A stretch of 16,882 nt of DNA, taken from contig JAEYUL010000038.1 in assembly GCA_023432565.1 (NCBI GenBank), forward strand, positions 1-16,882, read 5' to 3'. Of the stretch, positions 1-6,567 are shown one piece after another. Below the pieces are notes generated by a model. That model worked only from the letters and a program-made list of their open reading frames with translations. It ran no database searches and was not told where the DNA came from. The translations under genes and the position numbers were made by a program. Source of the DNA: Actinomycetes bacterium (GTDB taxonomy: Bacteria; Actinomycetota; Actinomycetes; Actinomycetales; Cellulomonadaceae). Each line of letters opens with the position of its first letter. The first letter of the stretch is position 1.

Positions 1-1052
1 GTGCCCGGGCGCGCCAGGCCGCGGTCGCACGCGCCGTGCACGACGGCGCCAACCACGCCCTGACCCTGCTGGACGGCTCGCTGCGGCGCGCGTCCGACGA
101 GCGCGAGTCCGCCGAGGCCGCGCGGACGCGACGCGACGAGGCGATCACGGCGCTGCGGGTGCAGGCCGAGCAGCAGGCCGCCGAGCTCGCCCGCCTCACC
201 GACGTCGCGCACCGCGACGAGGTCGCGCGCACGCAGCAGCGCCTGCGGATCGAGCAGCTCGAGGTGCGGTCGGTCGAGGAGCTCGGGCTCGACCCGGCGG
301 TGCTGCTCGAGGAGTTCGGGCCGCACCAGGACGTCCCGGTCGTCGTGCCGCCCGGGAGCGAGCCCGACCAGGACGCACCCACTCACGTGCCGTACGTGCG
401 CGAGCAGCAGGAGAAGCGCCTGCGCGCCGCCGAGCGCGCACTCTCGCTGCTCGGCCGGGTCAACCCGCTGGCGCTCGAGGAGTTCGCGGCGCTCGAGGAG
501 CGGCACAAGTTCCTCGTCGACCAGCTCGCCGACCTCAAGAAGTCGCGCACCGACCTGCTCGAGATCGTCAAGGAGATCGACGAGCGCGTGGAGCAGGTGT
601 TCGCGGACGCCTATCGGGACACCGCCGCGGCGTTCGACGTCGTCTTCCCGCGCCTGTTCCCCGGGGGTGAGGGCAGGCTCGTGCTCACCGACCCGGACGA
701 CATGCTCACGACCGGCATCGACGTCGAGGCGCGGCCCGCCGGCAAGAAGGTCAAGCGGCTGTCGCTGCTCTCGGGTGGCGAGCGCTCGCTGACGGCCGTC
801 GCCATGCTCGTCGCGATCTTCAAGGCGCGACCGAGCCCGTTCTACGTCATGGACGAGGTCGAGGCCGCGCTCGACGACGCCAACCTGGGCCGGCTGCTGG
901 AGATCTTCCGGGAGCTGCAGGAGGACTCCCAGCTCATCGTGGTCACCCACCAGAAGCGCACCATGGAGATCGCCGACGCGCTGTACGGGGTGACGATGCG
1001 CGGCGACGGCGTCACGACGGTCGTCAGTCAGCGCATGCGCGAGACGGCCTGA
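1..1052 (+). CDS. smc: Chromosome segregation protein SMC, C-terminal part (5' truncated by window)
   Basis: This is the C-terminal part of the SMC ATPase, which forms a ring-shaped dimer with kleisin partners (ScpA/ScpB) and organises the chromosome. The reading frame is already open at base 3, so the gene starts upstream of the window. The first roughly 190 visible residues are charged, Ala/Glu/Arg-rich coiled coil. The C-terminal ATPase lobe follows, with the ABC signature LLSGGERSLTA (about 764-798) and the Walker B/D-loop segment FYVMDEVEAALDDANL (about 841-888). A switch histidine follows in LIVVTHQKRTME. The protein ends normally at TGA 1050-1052. The smc-to-ftsY order is usual for actinobacteria. 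The family call is secure; the only missing part is the upstream two thirds of the gene. Confidence 0.97.
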   Translation, partial: ARARQAAVARAVHDGANHALTLLDGSLRRASDERESAEAARTRRDEAITALRVQAEQQAAELARLTDVAHRDEVARTQQRLRIEQLEVRSVEELGLDPAVLLEEFGPHQDVPVVVPPGSEPDQDAPTHVPYVREQQEKRLRAAERALSLLGRVNPLALEEFAALEERHKFLVDQLADLKKSRTDLLEIVKEIDERVEQVFADAYRDTAAAFDVVFPRLFPGGEGRLVLTDPDDMLTTGIDVEARPAGKKVKRLSLLSGGERSLTAVAMLVAIFKARPSPFYVMDEVEAALDDANLGRLLEIFRELQEDSQLIVVTHQKRTMEIADALYGVTMRGDGVTTVVSQRMRETA

Positions 1053-1172
1053 GCGACCGGCTCGCCGGGGTGGTCGCCGTGATCGGTGGCATGCCCCACA
1101 CCACCCGTGAAGATCGTGTGTGGGACTCGCCGCGAAGCCGGTTCTGCAGGGGCGCGCCAGGCGGTACCACAC

Positions 1173-1178
1173 CAGAAT
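1173..1178 (+). promoter_or_regulatory. Possible -10 element of a leaderless promoter for the small membrane protein gene
   Basis: The hexamer CAGAAT has the two most conserved positions of an actinobacterial -10 box (A2 and T6). It ends seven bases before the GTG at 1185, where transcription would then begin, which would make the mRNA leaderless. No convincing Shine-Dalgarno sequence precedes that GTG, which agrees with this reading. I see no clear -35 element. This is inference from position alone. Confidence 0.35.
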
Positions 1179-1184
1179 TGTCCC

Positions 1185-1520
1185 GTGCTGCCCGTCGTGA
1201 TCGCCATCCTCGTCGCCCTTGCTGTCGCGGCCGCCGTGCTGCTGGTCGCGAGCACCGCCGAGCCCGACGAGCGACGCGACGACGAGTCGCCGTGGCAGGC
1301 GTTCCGCCGCGGGCTGCGGGCTCGCCGCCACCCGGCGCCCGACCAGGTCGCGGCGGCGCAGGCGGCGCAGGCCGAGCCGGTGGACGTGTCGCTGGCCGAG
1401 TTCCTGGACGCGACGACCGAGCAGGGCGAGGGCTACCTGCACGTCGACGACCTGTCGGCGAGCCTGGCGCGCGCGCGTGAGAAGGCGGTCCGCGCCAACC
1501 CGTTGCGCCGCCACGGCTGA
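1185..1520 (+). CDS. Small single-pass membrane protein of unknown function
   Basis: I do not recognise a named family. The product is about 111 residues. Residues 1-22 (VLPVVIAILVALAVAAAVLLVAS) form one strongly hydrophobic segment that can act as an uncleaved signal anchor. A short acidic stretch follows, then a basic patch around WQAFRRGLRARRHP. An Ala/Gln-rich linker leads to a compact conserved-looking tail, VDVSLAEFLDATTEQGEGYLHVDDL, which ends in a basic helix. The frame stays open upstream to 1086, but GTG 1185 puts the hydrophobic segment at the N terminus and sits seven bases after a possible -10 box. The gene stands alone between smc and ftsY. Membrane localisation is inferred from the hydrophobic segment; the function is unknown. 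Confidence 0.7.
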   Translation: MLPVVIAILVALAVAAAVLLVASTAEPDERRDDESPWQAFRRGLRARRHPAPDQVAAAQAAQAEPVDVSLAEFLDATTEQGEGYLHVDDLSASLARAREKAVRANPLRRHG

Positions 1521-1546
1521 GCGACGCCCGGCTCGGCGCCGCGAAC

Positions 1547-1577
1547 CCGGCGTCGCGGGTGACCCGCGCGGAGCCGG
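1547..1577 (+). terminator. Candidate hairpin terminator after the small membrane protein gene
   Basis: CGCGGG (1554-1559) pairs with CCCGCG (1563-1568) across a TGA triloop. CCGGC (1547-1551) pairs with GCCGG (1573-1577) outside it, giving an 11-bp imperfect stem. A second 7-bp hairpin lies just downstream: TCGCGCG at 1590-1596 pairs with CGCGCGA at 1603-1609. No T-tract follows, so this would be a GC-type terminator and is only a candidate. Confidence 0.35.
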
Positions 1578-1617
1578 CTGCGAGGTACCTCGCGCGACGT
1601 GACGCGCGACCAGTTCG

Positions 1618-1647
1618 CACAGTCCGGCCGTGCCCGGCCAGACTGTG
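1618..1647 (+). promoter_or_regulatory. Dyad symmetry overlapping the probable ftsY promoter
   Basis: CACAGTC (1618-1624) is the reverse complement of GACTGTG (1641-1647). Inside these arms GGCC at 1626-1629 pairs with GGCC at 1636-1639, around a six-base centre. The right half contains CAGACT (1639-1644), a possible -10 hexamer that ends seven bases before the chosen ftsY start (GTG 1651). The palindrome could be an operator or, if transcription starts upstream, an RNA hairpin at the start codon. No regulator can be named. Confidence 0.4.
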
Positions 1648-1650
1648 GGG

Positions 1651-2892
1651 GTGACCTCCGACCTCCTGACCACGCTCCTGGCCGCCGGTGTGCCCGTCGC
1701 GATCGCCGCGACCCTCGTCACGGTGCTCGTGTCGCGACGCCGACCGCGGGACGACGCGTCCACCCCCGAGTCGCCGACCGACCGCGTCCCGACCCAGACC
1801 GCTGCCCCCGCGGGCGACGAGGGCGACGAGAGTGCCCCCGGCCCGCAGCTGCCCGTGTCCGCAGGCGTCGGCACGCTCGACGAGCTCCCCGCCCAGGCAG
1901 AGTCGCCGGTCCTCGAAGGGGGTGAGCAGGCCCCGCCCGCCCTGGAGGTGCCCGCGCCGGCCGCGGGGCGCCTCGCCCGGCTGCGCGACCGGCTGGCGCG
2001 CTCGGGCTCACCCCTGGGCACACGCCTGCTCGCGGTCCTGTCGCGCGACCATCTCGCGGAGGACGACTGGGACGAGCTCGAGGAGACGCTCCTGCTCGCC
2101 GACGTGGGCGCCGGACCCACCGGCGAGCTGATCGACGCGCTGCGCACGCGCGTCCGGGTCGAGGGCCTCAAGGACCCCGCAGCCGTCAAGGCGCTGCTGC
2201 GCACGCAGCTGCTCGCGCTCGTCGACCCGAGCCTGGACCGCTCGTTGCACACCGCGCCGGCGGTCGCGCCGGACGGCACGCGCACGCCCGCCGTCGTGCT
2301 CGTCGTGGGCGTCAACGGCACGGGCAAGACGACGACGATCGGCAAGCTCGCGCGCCTGCTCGTCGCCGAGGGTGACTCGGTCGTGCTCGGGGCCGCCGAC
2401 ACGTTCCGCGCGGCCGCGGCCGACCAGCTCGAGACGTGGGGCTCGCGCGTCGGCGTGCCGACCGTGCGCTCCGAGCGTGAGGGCGCCGACCCCGCCTCCG
2501 TGGCGTTCGAGGCCGTGCGCACGGGCAAGCAGGCGGACGTGGACGTCGTCGTCGTCGACACCGCGGGCCGCCTGCAGAACAAGGCGGGCCTCATGGACGA
2601 GCTCGGCAAGATCACGCGCGTCATCGGCAAGGAGGCGCCGCTGTCCGAGGTGCTCCTGGTGCTCGACGCGACCACGGGGCAGAACGGTCTCAACCAGGCG
2701 CGGGTGTTCGGCGAGGTCGCCGGCGTCACCGGGATCGTGCTGACCAAGCTCGACGGCACGGCCAAGGGCGGCATCGTCGTCGCGGTGCAGCGCGAGCTGG
2801 GCGTGCCCGTCAAGCTCGTCGGTCTCGGCGAAGGACCCGACGACCTCGCGCCGTTCGACCCCGAGGCGTTCGTCGACGGCCTCCTGCAGTAG
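1651..2892 (+). CDS. ftsY: Signal recognition particle receptor FtsY
   Basis: FtsY is the membrane-associated SRP receptor GTPase. It pairs with the Ffh GTPase to deliver ribosomes making membrane proteins to the Sec translocon. The product is about 413 residues from GTG 1651. The N terminus has one membrane segment (about residues 5-27, LLAAGVPVAIAATLVTVLV) followed by an acidic, low-complexity A region, as in other actinobacterial FtsY. The N domain begins around residue 105. The G domain has the P-loop GVNGTGKTT (from residue 220), DTFRAAAADQL, DTAGRL (from 303) and TKLDGTAKGG (from 365). An alternative start at GTG 1630 would add seven residues. I prefer 1651 because it places the membrane segment close to the N terminus and follows a possible -10 box. 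Its partner gene ffh lies about 3.7 kb downstream. Confidence 0.95.
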   Translation: MTSDLLTTLLAAGVPVAIAATLVTVLVSRRRPRDDASTPESPTDRVPTQTAAPAGDEGDESAPGPQLPVSAGVGTLDELPAQAESPVLEGGEQAPPALEVPAPAAGRLARLRDRLARSGSPLGTRLLAVLSRDHLAEDDWDELEETLLLADVGAGPTGELIDALRTRVRVEGLKDPAAVKALLRTQLLALVDPSLDRSLHTAPAVAPDGTRTPAVVLVVGVNGTGKTTTIGKLARLLVAEGDSVVLGAADTFRAAAADQLETWGSRVGVPTVRSEREGADPASVAFEAVRTGKQADVDVVVVDTAGRLQNKAGLMDELGKITRVIGKEAPLSEVLLVLDATTGQNGLNQARVFGEVAGVTGIVLTKLDGTAKGGIVVAVQRELGVPVKLVGLGEGPDDLAPFDPEAFVDGLLQ

Positions 2893-2910
2893 CGCCACGC
2901 GCGCCGAGCC

Positions 2911-2944
2911 CGGCGTGGGTGGAGTCGGACGAACGCCCACGCCG
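2911..2944 (+). terminator. Candidate hairpin after ftsY
   Basis: CGGCGTGGG (2911-2919) pairs perfectly with CCCACGCCG (2936-2944), giving a 9-bp stem with a 16-base loop. CCACGC at 2895-2900 can compete for the same central segment (GCGTGG, 2913-2918). No T-tract follows. It may end ftsY transcription or act as an attenuator-like leader. Confidence 0.4.
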
Positions 2945-2974
2945 AAACCCAACGTTTACATGCACGCGCTCGTT

Positions 2975-2990
2975 GTCACCTTGCAGTAAC
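2975..2990 (+). promoter_or_regulatory. GlnR-type nitrogen operator candidate upstream of amtB
   Basis: GTCAC-N6-GTAAC matches the actinobacterial GlnR pattern GTNAC-N6-GNAAC exactly. Further half-site-like pieces flank it: GAAAC (2944-2948) with TTTAC (2955-2959) upstream, and GAAAC (3008-3012) placed 22 bases, or two helical turns, after GTAAC. The box centre is about 50 bases upstream of a possible start site near 3032, a usual activator position. In Streptomyces and mycobacteria GlnR activates amtB-glnK-glnD under nitrogen limitation. Regulation by GlnR here is inferred from this match and the genes downstream. Confidence 0.6.
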
Positions 2991-3020
2991 GCTCGCCGCC
3001 GTTCGCGGAAACCCTGGTCC

Positions 3021-3026
3021 TCGAAT
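3021..3026 (+). promoter_or_regulatory. Possible -10 element for the amtB promoter
   Basis: TCGAAT is the best -10-like hexamer between the GlnR-type box and amtB. No good -35 hexamer lies at the expected distance, as would suit an activator-dependent promoter. It would give a leader of about 40 bases that ends in the ribosome binding site. Confidence 0.3.
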
Positions 3027-3074
3027 GTTGTCCGCGACCAGCCACCCCGGGCTGGCGAGGGGAGTGTGGACTGG

Positions 3075-4373
3075 ATGGATGCGCTGAACACAGGCAACAC
3101 CGCGTGGATGCTGGCGTCAGCGTCCTTGGTGCTGCTGATGACACCAGGTCTCGCCTTCTTCTACGGAGGCATGGTCCGCGGCAAGTCGGTGCTCAACATC
3201 ATGATGATGTCGTTCGGCGCCCTGGGCGTCGTCGGGATCATCTACATGCTGTGGGGCTACTCGATGTCGTTCGGCACGGACGTCGGCGGGCTCTTCGGCA
3301 ACCCGTTCGACTTCTTCGGGCTCAAGGGTCTCGACGACAACGCGAACGCGCTGTTCTCGTTCGACGACCTCGGCGTCCCGGCCTACGTGTGGGTGGCCTT
3401 CCAGTCCACCTTCGCGATCATCACCGTCGCGCTCATCAGCGGTTCCATCCCGGAGCGCGTGAAGTTCGGTGCGTGGATGCTGTTCGCCGGGCTGTGGGTC
3501 ACGCTCGTGTACTTCCCGCTGGCACACATGGTCTGGGGCGGCGGCCTGCTCGGTGCTGAGGGGATCACCGAGAGTCTGTCGACGCCGCTCGACTTCGCCG
3601 GTGGCACGGTCGTGCACATCAACGCCGGTGTCGCGGGCCTCGTGCTCGCGCTGATCATCGGCAAGCGCAAGGGCTTCGGCAAGGAGCCGATGCGTCCGCA
3701 CAACCTGCCGTTCGTCATGCTGGGTGCGGCGCTGCTGTGGTTCGGCTGGTTCGGCTTCAACGCCGGCTCGGCGGGTGCCGCGAACGACCAGGCGGGTCTG
3801 GCGTGGATCACCACGACGGCCGCGACGGCCGCCGCGATGGCCGGCTGGCTCATCACGGAGAAGATCCGCGACGGCCACGCGACCTCGCTCGGCGCCGCGT
3901 CGGGTGTCGTCGCCGGCCTCGTCGCGATCACGCCTGCCGCCGGCTTCGTCTCGCCGGTGGGCGCGCTCGTGATCGGTCTCATCGCCGGCGTGCTGTGCGC
4001 GCTCGCGGTCAGCCTCAAGTACAAGTTCGGCTACGACGACTCGCTCGACGTGGTCGGCGTGCACCTCGTGGGTGGCCTCTGGGGCACGGTCTCCATCGGC
4101 TTCTTCGCCACGGCCGACGACCTGTGGGCGGGCTCGAAGGCGGGACTGCTGTACGGCGGTGGCGTGACGCAGCTGCTCACGCAGGTCATCGTCGCGGTCG
4201 CCGCGGTCGTGTTCAGCGCCGTCGTGACGGCGGTGATCGCGGTTGCGATCAAGCGGACCATGGGGTGGCGTGTCAGCGAAGAGGTCGAGGTCAACGGGAT
4301 CGACCTCGCGGTGCACGGCGAGACCGCATACGAGACCCTGGGCGGCGCCCGGGTCACCACGGAGGTGAAGTGA
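3075..4373 (+). CDS. amtB: Ammonium transporter AmtB
   Basis: AmtB is a trimeric inner-membrane channel that conducts ammonium and is blocked by unmodified GlnK when nitrogen is plentiful. The product is about 432 residues, normal for the family, and is hydrophobic throughout with about eleven membrane segments. Family signatures are visible: LMTPGLAFFYGGMVRGKSVLN near the N terminus, FQSTFAIITVALISGSIPER, and the pore twin histidines, His181 in GGTVVHINAG and His330 in VVGVHLVGGLWG. I chose ATG 3075 because AGGGGAG lies about ten bases upstream; GTG 3066 is possible but sits on top of that sequence. The open frame back to 2919 crosses the putative operator and is probably untranslated. The stop overlaps the glnK start as TGATG, so the two are probably co-translated. 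Confidence 0.96.
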   Translation: MDALNTGNTAWMLASASLVLLMTPGLAFFYGGMVRGKSVLNIMMMSFGALGVVGIIYMLWGYSMSFGTDVGGLFGNPFDFFGLKGLDDNANALFSFDDLGVPAYVWVAFQSTFAIITVALISGSIPERVKFGAWMLFAGLWVTLVYFPLAHMVWGGGLLGAEGITESLSTPLDFAGGTVVHINAGVAGLVLALIIGKRKGFGKEPMRPHNLPFVMLGAALLWFGWFGFNAGSAGAANDQAGLAWITTTAATAAAMAGWLITEKIRDGHATSLGAASGVVAGLVAITPAAGFVSPVGALVIGLIAGVLCALAVSLKYKFGYDDSLDVVGVHLVGGLWGTVSIGFFATADDLWAGSKAGLLYGGGVTQLLTQVIVAVAAVVFSAVVTAVIAVAIKRTMGWRVSEEVEVNGIDLAVHGETAYETLGGARVTTEVK

Positions 4374-4714
4374 TGACGAAGCTCGTGACGGCGGTCATCC
4401 AGCCGCACCGGCTGGACGACGTGAAGTCGGCCCTCGAAGCGGCGGGTGTCCGCGGCCTGACCGTGAGCGAGGCGAGCGGCTACGGCCGTCAGCGCGGTCA
4501 CACCGAGGTCTACCGCGGTGCGGAGTACACGGTGGACCTGGTCCCGAAGGTCCGGATCGACGTCCTGGTCGCCGACGAGGACGTGGCCGGGATCGTCGAG
4601 GTCGTGATCCGCGCCTCGCAGACCGGCAAGATCGGTGACGGCAAGGTCTGGGTCGTGCCGGTCGAGGACGTGGCTCGCGTCCGCACCGGCGAGCACGGCG
4701 ACGACGCGCTGTAG
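4373..4714 (+). CDS. glnK: Nitrogen regulatory protein PII (GlnK/GlnB)
   Basis: PII is a small trimeric signal protein that reads 2-oxoglutarate and ATP/ADP. It plugs AmtB and is covalently modified by GlnD. The product is 113 residues, the usual length. The T-loop is intact in YGRQRGHTEVYRGAEYTVDLVPK, with the modifiable tyrosine at residue 52 (Tyr51 in E. coli numbering). The C-terminal signature TGKIGDGKVWVVPVEDVARVRTGE carries the nucleotide-binding residues. The start ATG shares its A with the amtB stop, and a GGAGGTGA ribosome binding site lies at the end of amtB. In Streptomyces and Corynebacterium this tyrosine is adenylylated and not uridylylated, so the same is likely here. Whether it should be called glnK or glnB is settled only by its linkage to amtB. 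Confidence 0.97.
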   Translation: MTKLVTAVIQPHRLDDVKSALEAAGVRGLTVSEASGYGRQRGHTEVYRGAEYTVDLVPKVRIDVLVADEDVAGIVEVVIRASQTGKIGDGKVWVVPVEDVARVRTGEHGDDAL

Positions 4715-4719
4715 GAACG

Positions 4720-6543
4720 ATGTCCCACGAACGGCCGCCCGTGGGGGGCGCGGCCGGGGAGAGCGACGACACGCAGGTCCCGCACCCCGCCCCTGGGGTG
4801 CGGGACCTGCGCGTCGAACGGCTCGACCTCGCCACCTCCCTGACCGGGCCGACGAGCGACGGGATCGCCCGTCGTGAGCAGATCTCCGCGCTCGTGCGCC
4901 GTCGGCTCGTCGAGCTGTGGGGCGAGGCGACCGCCGGGCAGGACATGACCGGGGTCGCCCTCGGAGTGGTGGGGTCGGTGGGCCGTGGTGACGCCAGCCC
5001 GGTCTCGGACCTCGACCTGCTGCTGGTCCACGAGGGCCGGGGGCGCTCGGCCGAGGACCTGTCGGCGCTCGCGCAGCGACTCTGGTACCCCATCTGGGAC
5101 GCGGGCCTCGACCTCGACCACTCCGTGCGCTCGCTCGCCCAGTGCCGCCAGGTGGCGTCCAAGGACCTGCCCGCGGCGGTCGGTCTGCTGGACCTGCAGC
5201 ACGTGGCGGGCGACCCCGTGGTGATCGCCCGCGCGACCTCGGCGCTGCTCGAGGACTGGCGCGCGGCGGCGCGCCGGCGTCTGCCCGAGCTGCTCGCCTC
5301 GACGCGGCAGCGCGCCGAGCGCCACGGTGAGCTCGCGTACCTGATCGAGCCTGAGCTCAAGGAGGCGCGGGGCGGCATCCGTGACGCGGTGGTCCTGTCC
5401 GCGCTCGCGGCCACGTGGCTCACGGACCGCCCGCACGGCGCGGTGGACCACGCCTACACGCACCTGCTCGACGTGCGCGACGCCGTGCAGGTCGCCACGC
5501 GGCGGCACACGAACCGTCTGCTGCTCGCCGACCAGGACGAGGTGGCCGAGCTCGTGGGCTTCGACGACCGCGACGACCTGCTCGCGAGCGTGGCCGAGGC
5601 CGCCCGCATCATCTCCTACGCGCTGGACACGACCGCGCGCAACGCCCGCCAGGCGCTCGAACGGCCCGCGCGTGGCCCGCGGCTCGTGCGCGGGCGACGC
5701 ATGCCCCCGCGCCTGCGGCCGATCGCGGAAGGTCTCGTCCAGCACGGCGACGAGATCGTGCTCGCAGTGGACGCGAGCCCCGAGCACGACCCGTTGCTGG
5801 CGCTGCGCGCGGCGGCGACGGCCGCGCGCACCGGCCTGCAGCTCTCCCCGGTCTCGGTGCAGCACCTCACCGTGACTCCCGCGCTGCCGACCCCCTGGCC
5901 CCGGCAGGCGCGCCAGTACCTGCTGCAGCTCCTCGGGTCGGGGCACGCCCAGGTCCCGATCTGGGAGGCGCTCGACCTCGCGGGCGTCGTCACGACGTGG
6001 ATCCCGGAGTGGGCGGGGGTGCGCAACCGTCCGCAGCGCTCGCCCGTGCACCGGCACACCGTCGACCGCCACCTCGTCGAGACCGCGGCGAACGTGGCCG
6101 CACTCGTCCCGGGCGCCCCGAGCGAGACCCTGCTCGTCGCCGCACTGCTGCACGACATCGGCAAACGTGCCGGCGCGGGGGACCACTCGGTGGAGGGCGC
6201 GCGCCTGGCCGGACCGATCGTCGAGCGCATGGGGTTCGGCGAGGGCGTGACGGCCGACGTCGTCCGGCTCGTGCGCGAGCACCTGCTGCTGCCCGAGCTG
6301 GCCACGAGCGCGGACCCCGACGACCCGGCCACGATCGACCGGCTGCTGGAGGCGGTCGGCCGTCGTGAGGACCTGCTGCTGGCGCTGCGCGTGCTCACCG
6401 AGGCCGACGCGGTCGCCGCGGGGCCCGCGGCGTGGAGCCAGTGGCGCGGCACGCTCGTCGACGACCTCGTCCGCCGGGCGCGCGCGCGGCTCGGCGCGGG
6501 CGGTCGCCCGGCGGGCCACCCAGGTACGCTGGAACGTCCCTGA
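4720..6543 (+). CDS. glnD: PII nucleotidyltransferase GlnD, lacking C-terminal ACT domains
   Basis: GlnD adds UMP or AMP to the T-loop tyrosine of PII when glutamine is low and removes it when glutamine is high. The product is 607 residues. The nucleotidyltransferase motif is GSVGRGDASPVSDLDLLLV (from residue 85), with metal ligands Asp97 and Asp99. The HD hydrolase domain has HRHTVDRHLVET and LLHDIGK (His478-Asp479). The family segment LTEADAVAAGPAAWSQW precedes the C terminus. Typical GlnD proteins run to about 800-890 residues and end in two ACT domains that sense glutamine. Here the frame stops cleanly before them, 24 bases ahead of ffh, so there is no room for a frameshifted remnant. ATG 4720 lies five bases after glnK with only a close, weak AGGAA upstream. 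Third-position GC is high from the first codon, which supports this start. A perfect hairpin lies within codons 18-31. Confidence 0.9.
   Translation: MSHERPPVGGAAGESDDTQVPHPAPGVRDLRVERLDLATSLTGPTSDGIARREQISALVRRRLVELWGEATAGQDMTGVALGVVGSVGRGDASPVSDLDLLLVHEGRGRSAEDLSALAQRLWYPIWDAGLDLDHSVRSLAQCRQVASKDLPAAVGLLDLQHVAGDPVVIARATSALLEDWRAAARRRLPELLASTRQRAERHGELAYLIEPELKEARGGIRDAVVLSALAATWLTDRPHGAVDHAYTHLLDVRDAVQVATRRHTNRLLLADQDEVAELVGFDDRDDLLASVAEAARIISYALDTTARNARQALERPARGPRLVRGRRMPPRLRPIAEGLVQHGDEIVLAVDASPEHDPLLALRAAATAARTGLQLSPVSVQHLTVTPALPTPWPRQARQYLLQLLGSGHAQVPIWEALDLAGVVTTWIPEWAGVRNRPQRSPVHRHTVDRHLVETAANVAALVPGAPSETLLVAALLHDIGKRAGAGDHSVEGARLAGPIVERMGFGEGVTADVVRLVREHLLLPELATSADPDDPATIDRLLEAVGRREDLLLALRVLTEADAVAAGPAAWSQWRGTLVDDLVRRARARLGAGGRPAGHPGTLERP
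4772..4811 (+). repeat. Perfect 17-bp inverted repeat within the 5' end of glnD
   Basis: Bases 4772-4788 are the exact reverse complement of 4795-4811, around a six-base loop (GCCCCT). The RNA hairpin would be very stable. It begins 58 bases after the glnK stop and contains an in-frame GTG (4798-4800). No T-tract follows. It could be a terminator or attenuator between glnK and glnD, a translation brake, or an mRNA processing site. If glnD starts at ATG 4720, ribosomes must open it. Confidence 0.85.
6525..6530 (+). promoter_or_regulatory. Possible -10 element for ffh
   Basis: TACGCT fits the TANNNT pattern of actinobacterial -10 boxes. It lies inside the last codons of glnD and would give a transcript start near 6537 with a leader of about 30 bases carrying the ffh ribosome binding site. 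No convincing -35 is visible. Confidence 0.4.
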
Positions 6544-6567
6544 CCCCTTCCCGCGAGGACGCCCTAC

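Noticed and set aside
1095..1124. CCCACAC/GTGTGGG inverted repeat after smc as a terminator
   Set aside because: A 7-bp stem with a 16-base loop and no T-tract is too weak to call.
2919..3074. N-terminal extension of amtB by 52 codons
   Set aside because: It crosses the GlnR-type box and proposed promoter, has no AmtB likeness, and a good ribosome binding site precedes ATG 3075.
3117..4316. Open frame of 399 codons on the - strand opposite amtB
   Set aside because: It is highly enriched in His, Arg, Asp and Glu, with no motif, and lies opposite a clear AmtB. It is a compositional shadow.
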